Source: an uncultured Saprospiraceae bacterium (GTDB taxonomy: Bacteria; Bacteroidota; Bacteroidia; Chitinophagales; Saprospiraceae). From it: a stretch of 64,000 nucleotides of DNA. Under the pieces are notes generated by a model that searched no databases, had not been told where the DNA came from, and saw only the letters and a list, made by a program, of their open reading frames with translations. The position numbers were made by a program, and so were the translations under genes. The DNA lies in NCBI GenBank assembly GCA_937980645.1, contig CALJPQ010000011.1, positions 62,001-126,000 of the forward strand, given 5' to 3'. This document shows, one piece after another, positions 25,954 through 35,243 of this stretch. Position 1 is the first letter of the stretch. Every line of letters starts with the position of its first letter.

Positions 25954-27648
25954 TTAGAAAAGCGCTACGGGTGTTTTGCTGTGGCGCTTTTTCTTTTTGT
26001 CGCGCGGTGCCTTGTCGTGGCTGGGGCCGTTGTCCTCGTTGACGCGGATGCGGCGACCATTGACATCGAAGGCCTCTAGGCCGCGCCTTACGTCGCGCAT
26101 AAAGGCCACGTCTATGTCTAAGAGTGTGTGGGTGCGTTTGACATCCACCTTTCCGATGGCATGCTTGGGAATGCGGAACTCGTTGATGAGCAGCGAGAGC
26201 AGGTCTTTTTTCTGGATGCCGTCCATGTGGCCGACGTTGATGAACAGGCGCTGTTGAGCGGCGCTCCCCGCGGCTTGGGCGCGTTCGCCGTGGCTGGGCC
26301 GGTCGCCGCGCTGGCGATGGCTGCCTACGTTGATGTCAGCGGCATTTCGGTAGTAGGCTAAGAAGCGGTTGAACTCTGTGCTGGCAAAGCGCTCGATAAG
26401 TTCTTCTTTGCTCAGGTCGCGCAGGGCCTCAAAGATTTGAGGGAGGAAGGGCGCTATCTGGTCGCGCTGCACTTCCTGTTCGCGGATGTTCTGAATGATG
26501 TGGAACAGCTGGCGTTCGCATACCTCCGGGCCGGTGGGTATGGGCTTGCGGGCGAAGGTGATGCGGGCGCGGCGCTCGATGAGTCGGATGCGCTCTTCCA
26601 TCTTGGGCGTGATGATGCTGATGGACACCCCTTTGCGACCGGCGCGGCCAGTGCGGCCGGCGCGGTGGATGTACACCTCCGGTTCGTCGGGCAGGCCGTA
26701 GTTGATGACGTGGGAGATGTCGCTCACGTCAATGCCTCGGGCGGCCACGTCAGTGGCTACTAACAATTGCAGGTGGCGTTCGCGGAAGCGCTGCATCACG
26801 CGGTCGCGATCGCTTTGCGACAGGTCGCCGTGCAGGGCATCGGCATTGTAGCCGTCGCGGATCATTTGTTCGGCAATCTCTTTTGTCTCTGCACGTGTGC
26901 GGCAGAACACCAGTCCATAGATACCCGGATGTGCATCCACCACGCGCTTGAGTGCGTCGTAGCGATGTTCGGGGCGGCAGATGTAGTAGGCGTGTTCGAT
27001 GTCGGCATTGGCCTGCTGGCGCGTAGCGACGCCGATTTCGACGGGCTTGCGCATGTACGTATCTGCAATGGCGCGCACCTCATCGGGCATGGTGGCGGAG
27101 AAAAGCCACAGCGACTGGCGGTTTTCGGCGGCCTCCAGGATGAGGTCCACGGCATCGCGGAAGCCCATGTTGAGCATCTCGTCGGCCTCGTCGAGCACCA
27201 CGCGCGACACCTTGTCCAACGCTACGGCCTGGCGCACCAGCAGGTCCACCAATCGGCCCGGTGTGGCCACGATGATGTGGGCGCCGGAGCGTATCTGGCG
27301 TATCTGGGTTTCGATGCTGGCGCCGCCGTACACAGCCACTACTTTGTAGCGCTCGGCAAAGCGGGTATAGTTGGCCAGGTCGTTGGTTACCTGAACGCAC
27401 AACTCACGCGTAGGGCACAGCACCACGGCCTGCACGTGTTTGTCTTCGGGCCGAATGCGCTGCAATAGCGGCAAGCCAAAGGCCGCCGTTTTGCCCGTGC
27501 CCGTCTGGGCCAGAGCCACGATGTCGTCGTCCGATTGCAGCGCCACCGGAATGACTTGCTGCTGAATGGGCGTTGGGGTTTCAAAGCCCAGGGCGGCAAT
27601 ACCCTGAAGCAGGGCCTCCGAGAGGCCCATTTCTTTAAAGTCTGTCAT
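25954..27648 (-). CDS. DEAD-box RNA helicase with DbpA-type C-terminal domain
   Basis: This is a 564-residue ATP-dependent RNA helicase of the DeaD/CsdA group. ATG 27648 precedes the standard N terminus M-T-D-F-K-E-M-G-L; an upstream extension of 54 codons lacks homology. Motifs appear in order: Q motif (T-P-T-P-I-Q), I (A-Q-T-G-T-G-K-T), Ia (P-T-R-E-L), II (D-E-A-D), III (S-A-T), V (A-T-D-V-A-A-R-G-I-D) and VI (H-R-A-G-R-T-G-R). A helical dimer region follows, then an RRM-like DbpA RNA-binding domain (about residues 455-535) and a basic tail. Likely roles are ribosome assembly and mRNA turnover, often at low temperature. Confidence 0.93.
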   Translation of the reverse strand: MTDFKEMGLSEALLQGIAALGFETPTPIQQQVIPVALQSDDDIVALAQTGTGKTAAFGLPLLQRIRPEDKHVQAVVLCPTRELCVQVTNDLANYTRFAERYKVVAVYGGASIETQIRQIRSGAHIIVATPGRLVDLLVRQAVALDKVSRVVLDEADEMLNMGFRDAVDLILEAAENRQSLWLFSATMPDEVRAIADTYMRKPVEIGVATRQQANADIEHAYYICRPEHRYDALKRVVDAHPGIYGLVFCRTRAETKEIAEQMIRDGYNADALHGDLSQSDRDRVMQRFRERHLQLLVATDVAARGIDVSDISHVINYGLPDEPEVYIHRAGRTGRAGRKGVSISIITPKMEERIRLIERRARITFARKPIPTGPEVCERQLFHIIQNIREQEVQRDQIAPFLPQIFEALRDLSKEELIERFASTEFNRFLAYYRNAADINVGSHRQRGDRPSHGERAQAAGSAAQQRLFINVGHMDGIQKKDLLSLLINEFRIPKHAIGKVDVKRTHTLLDIDVAFMRDVRRGLEAFDVNGRRIRVNEDNGPSHDKAPRDKKKKRHSKTPVALF

Positions 27649-27832
27649 GAAAAAAGGTAAAAAACAAGTGTCGAAATGCGGGCTTGACCACTCATGGGGA
27701 AGGAGAGCGCCCTGAAGCGCAAGCGGTTTCCCAACGACACGGGCGGGTCTTGCTGAAAACGGCGCTGTTGTGCGCGCTACCCGCCAAAGGGCAAAATGGC
27801 CGTAGCCCAAAAAACAAAAAAACTTCCTAATG

Positions 27833-27866
27833 AAAAAACGCGACGCTCCCTTCGGAACTCGTCGCG
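27833..27866 (-). terminator. Intrinsic terminator of tRNA-Asp
   Basis: CGCGACG (27839-27845) and CGTCGCG (27860-27866) pair perfectly. Reading leftward, a T-run follows (complement of the A-run 27833-27838). Confidence 0.7.
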
Positions 27867-27878
27867 TCTCGTCTTTCG

Positions 27879-27952
27879 CGGTCTGGACGGGACTCGAACC
27901 CGCGACCTCCGCCGTGACAGGGCGGCATTCTAACCGACTGAACTACCAGACC
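27879..27952 (-). tRNA. tRNA-Asp (GTC)
   Basis: Read on the minus strand this is a 74-base cloverleaf. The acceptor stem is GGTCTGG/CCAGACC with discriminator G. The anticodon stem is CCGCC/GGCGG with loop CTGTCAC, so the anticodon is GTC. The T loop is TTCGAGT. No CCA is encoded. It has its own promoter and terminator and stands as a single-gene unit. Confidence 0.97.
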
Positions 27953-27970
27953 TTTTCGGAAAAAGCGGTG

Positions 27971-28002
27971 CAAAGGTATAGGCACGGATTTCATTCGTGC
28001 AA
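27971..28002 (-). promoter_or_regulatory. Promoter of tRNA-Asp (TTG-N21-TACCTTTG)
   Basis: On the minus strand TTG (28002-28000), 21 bases, then an exact TACCTTTG (27978-27971). It lies 18 bases before the tRNA 5' end. Confidence 0.75.
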
Positions 28003-28116
28003 GAGCCAACAAAAAAATCTTTCAGATCAAGCGAGGCTCCTGACTTGTTTACCCTACTTCAAAGGCTATGCCCTGTAACGGCAAATCTTTTCCCGCGCGT
28101 TCCTTAGGGCAAGCCG

Positions 28117-28124
28117 TACCTTTG
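28117..28124 (+). promoter_or_regulatory. Putative -7 box (TACCTTTG) of the accA-dapA operon
   Basis: Exact TACCTTTG, 57 bases before the accA start. No clear TTG lies 17-23 bases upstream. Confidence 0.5.
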
Positions 28125-28181
28125 CCCGCCGGTATAGCCTGATAACTATGAAACGATGAACCACGCAACGATGCCTGTGCT

Positions 28182-29144
28182 ATGACTTTTATGGAATTTG
28201 AAAAGCCGCTCGAGGCCCTGAACGAGCAGTTGCAAAAACTGCGCGAAGTGGGTGAGCAAGGCGAAATAGATGTGTCGGACATGATCCGCGAGCTGGAGGC
28301 TAAAATCCAGCAAAAGCGCGAGGAGATTTACGCCAACCTGTCGGGCTGGCAAAAGGTGCAGCTGTCGCGCCATCCGGAGCGGCCCTACACCCTATTTTAT
28401 GCCAACACGATGTGCCGTAAGTTCATCGAGTTGCACGGCGATCGCTGCAGCGGCGACGACCACGCCATTGTAGCGGGCATGGCCGACTTGGAGGGCCAGA
28501 CTATTGTTATCATTGGGCACCAAAAGGGCGTCAACACCAAGATGCGCCAGTATCGCAACTTTGGCATGGCCAACCCGGAAGGCTATCGCAAGGCGCTGCG
28601 TCTGATGAAGCTGGCCGAGCGCTTTGGCTTTCCGGTAGTTACGCTCATTGATACACCAGGCGCCTACCCGGGTCTTGAGGCCGAGCAGCGCGGGCAGGCC
28701 GAAGCCATTGCGCGCAATCTCTTTGAAATGGCGCAGTTGCGCGTGCCCATTCTGTGCTACATCATCGGCGAGGGCGCTTCGGGCGGTGCGCTGGGCATAG
28801 GGTTAGGCGATCGCGTTTTCATGCTCGAATACACCTGGTATTCTGTCATCTCGCCGGAGTCTTGCTCGTCCATTCTGTGGCACTCTTGGGAACAAAAGGA
28901 ACAGGCTGCCGAGGCCCTCAAACTAGACGCTGACAATATGCTTCGCTTCGGCCTCATTGATGGCGTACTCAAAGAGCCGTTTGGCGGCGCCCATAACGAC
29001 CCCGAAGAAATGGCCCGCCGCCTGAAGGCCCATATTCTGGAGCAGCTGGCCGAATTGATGCCCATGGACCCCGACCAGCGCATTGCGGCACGCATCGAAA
29101 AGTACAGCCGCATGGGCCACTATCGGGAGCTAAACGTTTCTTAA
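28182..29144 (+). CDS. accA: Acetyl-CoA carboxylase carboxyltransferase subunit alpha
   Basis: This 320-residue subunit pairs with AccD to move the carboxyl group from carboxybiotin to acetyl-CoA, making malonyl-CoA for fatty acid synthesis. It has the N-terminal coiled coil (residues 1-45), L-H-G-D-R, and the crotonase-like core with G-Q-K-G-V-N-type and [10 protein letters not shown] segments. The [11 protein letters not shown] oxyanion-hole region and [10 protein letters not shown] are also present. Length matches the family. It starts a three-gene unit with the DUF6913-like gene and dapA. Confidence 0.97.
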   Translation: MTFMEFEKPLEALNEQLQKLREVGEQGEIDVSDMIRELEAKIQQKREEIYANLSGWQKVQLSRHPERPYTLFYANTMCRKFIELHGDRCSGDDHAIVAGMADLEGQTIVIIGHQKGVNTKMRQYRNFGMANPEGYRKALRLMKLAERFGFPVVTLIDTPGAYPGLEAEQRGQAEAIARNLFEMAQLRVPILCYIIGEGASGGALGIGLGDRVFMLEYTWYSVISPESCSSILWHSWEQKEQAAEALKLDADNMLRFGLIDGVLKEPFGGAHNDPEEMARRLKAHILEQLAELMPMDPDQRIAARIEKYSRMGHYRELNVS

Positions 29145-29157
29145 ACTTTATTGCCCT

Positions 29158-29709
29158 ATGCTCGACCGATTGCGCATGGCCCTGCTCCGCCGCTCGCTCC
29201 GCCAGTTGGTAGAGCGCACTAAGCGCCGCCGAAGACCGCATACTCTTGACACGGCGCGCTCGGTAGCCCTGCTTTTCGACGCCTCTGAAGAAGAAACGCG
29301 CAAAATTGTGGCCCTATGGGCCGAAGGTTTCACCGAACGCGAACACCGCAAACGCCTGCACGTGCTCGCCTTCGTGGACGATGCTCACACCGTTGGGCAA
29401 AGTCGCTTCCCCCAGTTTACCACTCAGGACTTAGGCTGGCGCGGCCAGCTGGAAGGGCCAGCCGTCGAGCACTTCCTGGCCGAAACACCCGACTTGCTGC
29501 TGTGCTTCAACCCGCGTCAGCTATTGCCTATTCAGTGGGTTGCCGCGGCCTCCAAAGCCGCCATGAAAGTCGGCAATACCAACGAGCCACCGCACGACTT
29601 TGATGTCGTAGTCGAAACACCCCTCGATAAAGACATCCAGTTCTTTTTGCGCGAGGCCACCCATTACCTGAGTAAAATCGTCCCTGTGTACCATGAGCAA
29701 GCTGTCTGA
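29158..29709 (+). CDS. DUF6913-like protein, function unknown
   Basis: This 183-residue cytoplasmic protein begins with a very basic helix (R-R-S-L-R-Q-L-V-E-R-T-K-R-R-R-R) and continues as a mixed alpha/beta fold. F-D-A-S-E-E-E-T and P-D-L-L-L-C-F-N mark the conserved part, and the C-terminal helix includes H-Y-L-S-K-I. I recognise it as the Bacteroidota family, named DUF6913 from memory, that commonly precedes dapA. Its end overlaps dapA by 17 bases, so the two are likely translationally coupled. No catalytic motif is visible. Confidence 0.7.
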   Translation: MLDRLRMALLRRSLRQLVERTKRRRRPHTLDTARSVALLFDASEEETRKIVALWAEGFTEREHRKRLHVLAFVDDAHTVGQSRFPQFTTQDLGWRGQLEGPAVEHFLAETPDLLLCFNPRQLLPIQWVAAASKAAMKVGNTNEPPHDFDVVVETPLDKDIQFFLREATHYLSKIVPVYHEQAV

Positions 29710-30589
29710 ACGCCTGCGCGGAACCGGCGTGGCCTTAGTTACCCCCTTCCGAAATGGACACATTGACTGGGAGGGCCTGGAAAAAGTCATCGAGCACGTC
29801 ATTGCGGGAGGTGTGGATTTCCTGGTCAGCCTCGGTACCACGGGCGAGTCCGTTACTGTGTCCGAAACTGAACAGCGCCAGATCATTGACTTCACCATCC
29901 GCATCAACCGCGGACGCCTGCCCTTGGTGGTGGGCATTTTTGGCGGCAACAACACCGGCGAAATCGTTCGCCGCATGCATGCGTTCGACTTCGAGGACAT
30001 TGACGCCCTATTGGCCAGCAACCCCGCCTACAACAAGCCTGCCCAGGAAGGCATCTTTCGCCATTACATGGCGCTGGCCGAAGCCTCACCTCGGCCCATT
30101 ATCCTCTACAACGTTCCCAGCCGAACGGCCTCGAACATGACCGCCGAAACCACGCTGCGCATTGCCCATGCCCACGAGCGCATTATTGGCATTAAAGAGG
30201 CCAGCGACGACATCTATCAAGTCTGTAAAATTTTGCAAGGCCGCCCTCCAGGCTTTCTCGTCCTCAGCGGCGACGACTTCATCACTCTGCCGCTCATTGC
30301 CTGCGGAGGCGATGGGGTCATCTCCGTCATCGGCAACACAGCGCCTAAGCCCTTTTCCGACATGACACGCGCAGCCTTGCGCGGCGCCCTCACCGAGGCC
30401 CAACGCCTCAACCTGCAGATGCTCGACCTGTATCGCCTGCTCTTCACCGAGGGCAACCCGGCCGGCGTCAAAGCGGCACTCGAACTGCAGGGCCTTTGCT
30501 CGCGCGAGGTGCGCCTCCCCTTGGTACCCATGTCCGACGCCGGACAGGCGCTCATCCGACAGGAACTGGAGCGCCTGGGGTGCCTCTAA
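29693..30589 (+). CDS. dapA: 4-hydroxy-tetrahydrodipicolinate synthase
   Basis: This 298-residue TIM-barrel aldolase condenses pyruvate with aspartate semialdehyde, the first committed lysine/DAP step. Expected residues are present: S-L-G-T-T-G-E-S (Thr pair of the proton relay), I-L-Y-N-V-P-S-R-T (relay Tyr and carboxylate-binding Arg) and I-I-G-I-K-E-A-S (Schiff-base Lys). The start lies 17 bases inside the preceding gene. With dapB and the aspartate-family gene metB also in the window, the pathway is dispersed rather than in one operon. Confidence 0.97.
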   Translation: MSKLSERLRGTGVALVTPFRNGHIDWEGLEKVIEHVIAGGVDFLVSLGTTGESVTVSETEQRQIIDFTIRINRGRLPLVVGIFGGNNTGEIVRRMHAFDFEDIDALLASNPAYNKPAQEGIFRHYMALAEASPRPIILYNVPSRTASNMTAETTLRIAHAHERIIGIKEASDDIYQVCKILQGRPPGFLVLSGDDFITLPLIACGGDGVISVIGNTAPKPFSDMTRAALRGALTEAQRLNLQMLDLYRLLFTEGNPAGVKAALELQGLCSREVRLPLVPMSDAGQALIRQELERLGCL

Positions 30590-30711
30590 AGCCTCCCGTC
30601 CTTTTTTGAAAAATACCTTCCTGGCAGACCGAGCAGCAGCCGTTAGACGTATGCTGTAAAACAAAGTCCGTGCTGGCTATTTGCCAGGCGCCGAAATGGC
30701 ATTTTATATCG

Positions 30712-30719
30712 TACATTTG
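30712..30719 (+). promoter_or_regulatory. Putative -7 box (TACATTTG) of the TPR gene
   Basis: Exact TAnnTTTG match. Its last G overlaps the GTG that would open the longest reading frame, so that GTG cannot be the start if this box is used. The nearest TTTG upstream (30680-30683) is 28 bases away, longer than usual. Confidence 0.5.
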
Positions 30720-30787
30720 TGCAAGTTAAACGTATCGAAAGATACGGAAGGTCTGCCCTCCAATTTTTCACCAAATCGTTACAACGT

Positions 30788-32659
30788 ATGCATGAAAAAC
30801 GGCTCAGGATTATCCAGGAATGGGAACGCCTGAAAAATGCCATATTTTCCGGCAAGCCTGCCGATGAAACCTCAAAGGACGAGCTCTATCGCTACTTTGC
30901 GCTCATGTTGAAAAAGGCGGCTGAAGGTCTGGGCGGCCCCTCGACTCTTAAGGACGACGAGGACGACGCACCCGCTTCGCAGTACGCCCACGAGAGCCTG
31001 GCGCATCATTACCTGCAGGAGAAAGACTATGAACAGGCGCTCTATCACGCGCGCCGTTCTTTTGCGTTGGCCTTGGAGATGGAGGAATGGGAAACCATCG
31101 TCAGCGCACACGGCACTTTAGTGAAGGTCATCCGGGACTCCGGCGACGTGGAAATGTCGCTATCGCACTGGGAGAAGCATATCGCCATGGCGGAAAAGCA
31201 CCTGGGCCCCGACCACTTCCTGACGGCGGAGGGCTACAATGAGCTGGCCAGGACGCTGCACCATCTGGACAGGCATGAGGAGGCATGTGCCGCGTCCCGA
31301 AAAGCGCTCGACATCATTGAGGGCACGTTTGAACCGGAGCATCCAGTGGTGGCCGCAGCACACCACAGCCTGGCCTGTATGCTCCAAGGAGCGGGCCGCT
31401 ATGCCGAACTGCAGGCTGTGCTGCAAAAGGCACTGCCGCTTCTGGAGGCAAATCTGGGTGTGGAAAACCAGAGCACGCGGTCGGCCTACAACATGCTGGC
31501 CAACGCCCTTCGCAAACAGGGTGACATAGAGGGTGCAAAAGCGGTATGGGAGCGGGCTGCTACCTTAGTGGAGCGCCACCTTGGGCCTGACGACCAACTC
31601 ACCGCTGCCACCTATTTCATGTGGGGCACCTTGCTCCACGAAACCGGCGACCTCGAAGATGCGCGCAAGCTCTTAGAAAAGACCGTAAAACTATGCGAAA
31701 AAAATGCCGGCCTCCACCACCCCAATACGTTGGAAGCGTATAGCAAATTGGCTGAAATATTGAACGGCCTGAATGACCAGAAGGGTGCCCAGGCATTGGC
31801 GAAAAAGACGGCAGCGCTCCAGCAAAGCCAGCCTGACTCCAAAGAGATGGAAGAAGCCTCCGACTACTTCGAGGAAGCCAGGATACTGGCCAGCAGAGGC
31901 GACTACGCGCACGCCAGAGATCTAATGGAGAAAGCCCTTAACCTGTGGGAAACCCACCTCGGCCCCGATGACCCCAACACCATGTATGGCTATACGGAAC
32001 TGGGCATTGTCTATAACCATCTGGGCGACACCGACAACGCCCTGACCATGATGGAAAAAGCCCTCGCCGCTCACGAACGAAAATTCGGATGGCGCCATCC
32101 TGCCACCGCACGCAGCTACAACAACGTAGCCGCTATACACCTCACCAAGGGCAACCTCAAAAAGGCTGAGGAACTATTGGAAAAGGCTCTGAAAGCCTAT
32201 GAGCAAAGCGTAGGCCTCGACCACCCCGACGCCACAGGGGTGTGCACCAACCTGTCTTCGGTGTACATGCTCACCGGGCGTATTGCTGAAGGGCGAGCGC
32301 TGCAGAAAAAACTGAAAAAAGTCGAAAAGAGGAAAAAGCCCGGCGCCCGCACCACTCGAGTCTCGACCTTTTACAAAAAGATGGACACTCACACGGACGA
32401 AATCCGCATAGAAGGCGACTCGATTTCGCTAATGGAGGAAACCACTGCTTACGCCGAAAAAATCTACGGCAAAGACCACCTGAGCACGGCGTGCTTCTAC
32501 TTCAATCTGGCACAGCTGTATGCTCTCACCGGCGAACGAGAAGCAGCCATTCGGCTGATGGAACGATCCTACCCTATCTTCCGCCGAGACCTGGGGGAAG
32601 ACCATCCGCAAACTATACACGCTAAAAAAATACTCGAAGAGACGAAGCGGCAGCGTTGA
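30788..32659 (+). CDS. Tetratricopeptide-repeat protein (kinesin-light-chain-type repeats)
   Basis: This is a 623-residue protein without a signal peptide or membrane helix, built almost wholly of 42-residue TPR units of the kinesin-light-chain/NPHP3 type. Motifs such as L-G-P-D-D-P-N-T, H-P-A-T-A-R-S-Y-N-N-V-A and Y-E-Q-A-L-Y-H-A-R-R-S recur. About ten to twelve repeats form two blocks, split by a charged Lys-rich linker near residue 510 (K-K-L-K-K-V-E-K-R-K-K). ATG 30788 was preferred over GTG 30719, which lies in the promoter box. A scaffold role is inferred; partners are unknown. It converges on recA with 9 bases between. Confidence 0.82.
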   Translation: MHEKRLRIIQEWERLKNAIFSGKPADETSKDELYRYFALMLKKAAEGLGGPSTLKDDEDDAPASQYAHESLAHHYLQEKDYEQALYHARRSFALALEMEEWETIVSAHGTLVKVIRDSGDVEMSLSHWEKHIAMAEKHLGPDHFLTAEGYNELARTLHHLDRHEEACAASRKALDIIEGTFEPEHPVVAAAHHSLACMLQGAGRYAELQAVLQKALPLLEANLGVENQSTRSAYNMLANALRKQGDIEGAKAVWERAATLVERHLGPDDQLTAATYFMWGTLLHETGDLEDARKLLEKTVKLCEKNAGLHHPNTLEAYSKLAEILNGLNDQKGAQALAKKTAALQQSQPDSKEMEEASDYFEEARILASRGDYAHARDLMEKALNLWETHLGPDDPNTMYGYTELGIVYNHLGDTDNALTMMEKALAAHERKFGWRHPATARSYNNVAAIHLTKGNLKKAEELLEKALKAYEQSVGLDHPDATGVCTNLSSVYMLTGRIAEGRALQKKLKKVEKRKKPGARTTRVSTFYKKMDTHTDEIRIEGDSISLMEETTAYAEKIYGKDHLSTACFYFNLAQLYALTGEREAAIRLMERSYPIFRRDLGEDHPQTIHAKKILEETKRQR

Positions 32660-32668
32660 GCCGCACCT

Positions 32669-33745
32669 TTAGAAGTCGTCTTCCTCGCCGCCCAATTCAT
32701 CCAGCGGAACAACGGGCGCAGCAGTACTGCGTGTCGTTGGCTGACCAGCAGCGATTTTCTCCTTGATTTTCTTCTCGATTTCAGCGGCCAGTTCCGAGTT
32801 GTCCTGGAGGAATTGCTTGGCGGCATCGCGGCCCTGGGCAATTTTGGTGCCTTCATAACTGTACCAGGCACCGCTTTTCTGGATGACGTCTAAGTCTGTG
32901 CCGAGGTCCACAATTTCGCCTACTTTGGACACTCCTTGGCCGAAGACTATGTCAAAAGTGGCCACGCGGAACGGTGGAGCCAGTTTGTTTTTTACCACCT
33001 TGACCTTCACCTGATTGCCCACGACATTGCCCTCTTTGTCTTTGATGGCAGCGCCGCTCTTGCGGATATCGAGGCGTACGGAGGCATAAAACTTGAGTGC
33101 ATTACCACCAGTGGTTGTCTCCGGGTTGCCAAACATGACGCCGATTTTTTCGCGCAGCTGGTTGATGAAAATGCAGCAGCACCCAGTGCGTCCAATGGCG
33201 GCAGCGAGCTTACGCATGGCCTGGCTCATCAGGCGCGCCTGGAGGCCTACTTTGGAGTCGCCCATTTCACCCTCGATTTCGGAGCGGGGTACGAGGGCCG
33301 CCACCGAGTCCACCACGACGATGTCCACGGCGCCAGAGCGGATCAGGTTTTCAGCGATTTCCAACGCCTGTTCGCCGTTGTCGGGCTGGCTGATGAGCAG
33401 GTTATTGACGTCCACACCTAAGTTCTCGGCATAGAAGCGGTCGAAAGCGTGCTCAGCGTCAATGATGGCGCCGATACCGCCTTTCTTCTGGCATTCTGCA
33501 ATGGCGTGGATGGCCAGCGTCGTCTTACCCGACGACTCGGGGCCGTAAATCTCGATGATTCGCCCGCGCGGGTAGCCGCCGCAGCCCAGCGCAATATCCA
33601 GACCCAGCGAACCGGTGGGTATCACGTCCACTTCCACGGCTTGCTTGTCGCCTAAGCGCATTACTGTGCCTTTGCCATAGGTTTTGTCTAAGCGCTCAAT
33701 AGTGGCTTGCAGGGTCCTGAGTCTATCGTCTTTTTCTTTTGACAT
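32669..33745 (-). CDS. recA: Recombinase RecA
   Basis: This 358-residue recombinase forms filaments on single-stranded DNA for strand exchange and SOS co-protease activity. ATG 33745 was chosen because the upstream extension (34 codons) overlaps the promoter. It has Walker A G-P-E-S-S-G-K-T (68-75), the M-S-Q-A-M-R-K-L and [11 protein letters not shown]-binding L1/L2 region with G-N-P-E-T-T-T-G-G, and the acidic C-terminal tail G-G-E-E-D-D-F. Length is usual. No recX or lexA lies beside it. Confidence 0.98.
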   Translation of the reverse strand: MSKEKDDRLRTLQATIERLDKTYGKGTVMRLGDKQAVEVDVIPTGSLGLDIALGCGGYPRGRIIEIYGPESSGKTTLAIHAIAECQKKGGIGAIIDAEHAFDRFYAENLGVDVNNLLISQPDNGEQALEIAENLIRSGAVDIVVVDSVAALVPRSEIEGEMGDSKVGLQARLMSQAMRKLAAAIGRTGCCCIFINQLREKIGVMFGNPETTTGGNALKFYASVRLDIRKSGAAIKDKEGNVVGNQVKVKVVKNKLAPPFRVATFDIVFGQGVSKVGEIVDLGTDLDVIQKSGAWYSYEGTKIAQGRDAAKQFLQDNSELAAEIEKKIKEKIAAGQPTTRSTAAPVVPLDELGGEEDDF

Positions 33746-33786
33746 AAAATGTGTGCAGTTGAGGGTGTTTCTGAAAAAAGCCGGCA

Positions 33787-33815
33787 CAAAAGTAAAACAA
33801 AATGTTTTTGCGCAA
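33787..33815 (-). promoter_or_regulatory. Promoter of recA (TTG-N18-TACTTTTG)
   Basis: On the minus strand TTG (33815-33813), 18 bases, then TACTTTTG (33794-33787), leaving a leader of about 35-40 bases before 33745. No LexA-like palindrome was recognised across it. Confidence 0.7.
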
Positions 33816-33893
33816 GCCCTGCCACAACTTTTTTTCGAGGCAGTCAAATGTACGGGGTATGCCGGATGTGAAATACCCTTCCTGCTTTGTCCA

Positions 33894-33925
33894 AATAAAA
33901 AAAGCGATGCTCATTTGCACCGCTT
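33894..33925 (-). terminator. Intrinsic terminator, minus strand
   Basis: Read leftward, AAGCGGTGC and GCATCGCTT form a 9-bp stem with one G-U pair and a 6-base loop, followed by TTTTTTT. It would end transcripts of the gene at 34138-35136 before they reach recA. Confidence 0.75.
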
Positions 33926-34137
33926 CAGCTTTGTCGTCGCATGAGAAGTTCTATGAGAAACCTTTCGCGACAAAGGTGACGGCATCAAGTGAGGCGGGAC
34001 GATAACAAAAAGCCTCTTTGCGTTACCCGCAATTAGTGCTGTGTTTGCTCAGATGTTTGGGCTAAATGGCTGTTAATCAGTACTTATCTGATCTGGCTTA
34101 AGTCCGGATTTGTTACCTGATGTTTTTGGGGCAGGCG

Positions 34138-35136
34138 TCATTTTATCGGTTCTAAGTAGGTTTCCTGCGCATAGACGGGAGTTTCGATGACGGCTTCGAT
34201 GTCCACCTGTACGGCGATGTCGTCCACCCAGTTGTCGTTTCGGAAGGCAAAATACCAGGTGCCGGCTAAGGGTGTGAGGCGGCGTTGCACGTCGGCGCTG
34301 ACGTTTTCCTGGAAAATGAAGGCCTGATATTTTTCGCCTTTGAGGAATTTATCAGCGTTTTCGCGAGAGAGCAGGGCGTAATCAATGACTTCGCCTACTT
34401 TGGGCACGCTGAGGTCTACGGCGGCACCGAGGGCGAAGGCTGCTAAAGCAGTCTGGGGGGCAATGGCCAATGCTTTTGCTGCGCCTGATTGGAGGAGGTT
34501 TTTGAGGGCTTCGGCGTCTTTTCGGCGCGCCTCGGCGGTAGCCTGGCCTACCGTGATGCGGAAAGCCCAGCGCGCCGTATTGGGCGGCAAGGTGAACTGG
34601 TAAAGGCCCATGGGCTTTTTTGTCCACATTTTGCTGGCGCTGACATTGACATGGCCACCCAGTGAGACGATTTCGGTCTGTGTGCCCACCAGCACGGAGC
34701 GTTTTTGCTCGCGAAAGTTGGGGTATTGTTGCACGTCCCAATTGACCTGCGTATCGAAACGCTCGGTAATTGGCGATGCCGGTGTCCGGTGCAACACGAT
34801 ACGGCAGACCTTTTTGCCCAGCCCGCGCTCGCGCACCAATAGCTGATAAATGCCCGTGTGTGGAATGCGCATGCGATGTGTCAGCGACGTATCCAGGGCA
34901 TAAGTGCTGAACAGAATAGGCCCGTTGAGCTGAGTAAATTCTACCTGGCGTACCTGACGACCGACAAGCACTTCCATGCGCAGTTGCACCTCATCGTCTT
35001 TAGCAAAGGCGTATGTGAACACGTGGTCGCCGTCCATTTTGAAGGTGCGATCGGCCACGAGCACGGGCGAGAAAGGCTGTGCGCAGGGGCGCAAGGCACC
35101 GAGGCAGCAAATGATGAACAAATTTCTACACAACAT
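34138..35136 (-). CDS. Exported protein of unknown function
   Basis: This 332-residue protein begins with a signal peptide (start chosen at 35136: M-L-C-R-N-L-F-I-I-C-C, cleavage near RPCAQ). It is followed by beta-rich sequence. The first half resembles a PPC/jelly-roll layout (strands ending Y-Q-L-L-V-R-E-R). The middle has an Ala-rich helical stretch, and the end holds G-T-W-Y-F-A-F-R-N-D-N, also seen in periplasmic beta-sandwiches. No catalytic motif, lipobox or T9SS sorting domain is visible, so it is probably periplasmic. I do not recognise the family. A TATCTTTG box lies 27 bases upstream. Confidence 0.72.
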   Translation of the reverse strand: MLCRNLFIICCLGALRPCAQPFSPVLVADRTFKMDGDHVFTYAFAKDDEVQLRMEVLVGRQVRQVEFTQLNGPILFSTYALDTSLTHRMRIPHTGIYQLLVRERGLGKKVCRIVLHRTPASPITERFDTQVNWDVQQYPNFREQKRSVLVGTQTEIVSLGGHVNVSASKMWTKKPMGLYQFTLPPNTARWAFRITVGQATAEARRKDAEALKNLLQSGAAKALAIAPQTALAAFALGAAVDLSVPKVGEVIDYALLSRENADKFLKGEKYQAFIFQENVSADVQRRLTPLAGTWYFAFRNDNWVDDIAVQVDIEAVIETPVYAQETYLEPIK

Positions 35137-35163
35137 TGGGCGGATGTTTTTTCGGTTCTGGGC

Positions 35164-35171
35164 AAAGATAG
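35164..35171 (-). promoter_or_regulatory. Putative -7 box (TATCTTTG) of the exported-protein gene
   Basis: The minus strand reads TATCTTTG, 27 bases before the chosen start at 35136. It also supports that start over an upstream in-frame ATG. Confidence 0.5.
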
Positions 35172-35243
35172 GCCGCTCTGCTGGGTTTGCAGGAGTGCGG
35201 GCGAGCCACCTCAAAGCCTTCTGCTGTGCCGATAGGTGAAGCG

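Larger units (their letters stand above)
33746..34137. other. Non-coding gap upstream of recA
   Basis: The 392 bases hold the recA promoter (33787-33815) and an intrinsic terminator (33894-33925) for the next minus-strand gene. I see no gene or clear regulatory palindrome in the remaining stretch 33930-34137. Confidence 0.6.

Noticed and set aside
30540..30580. A 9-bp inverted repeat at the end of dapA as a terminator
   Set aside because: It lies within coding sequence and the T-run is about 25 bases later.
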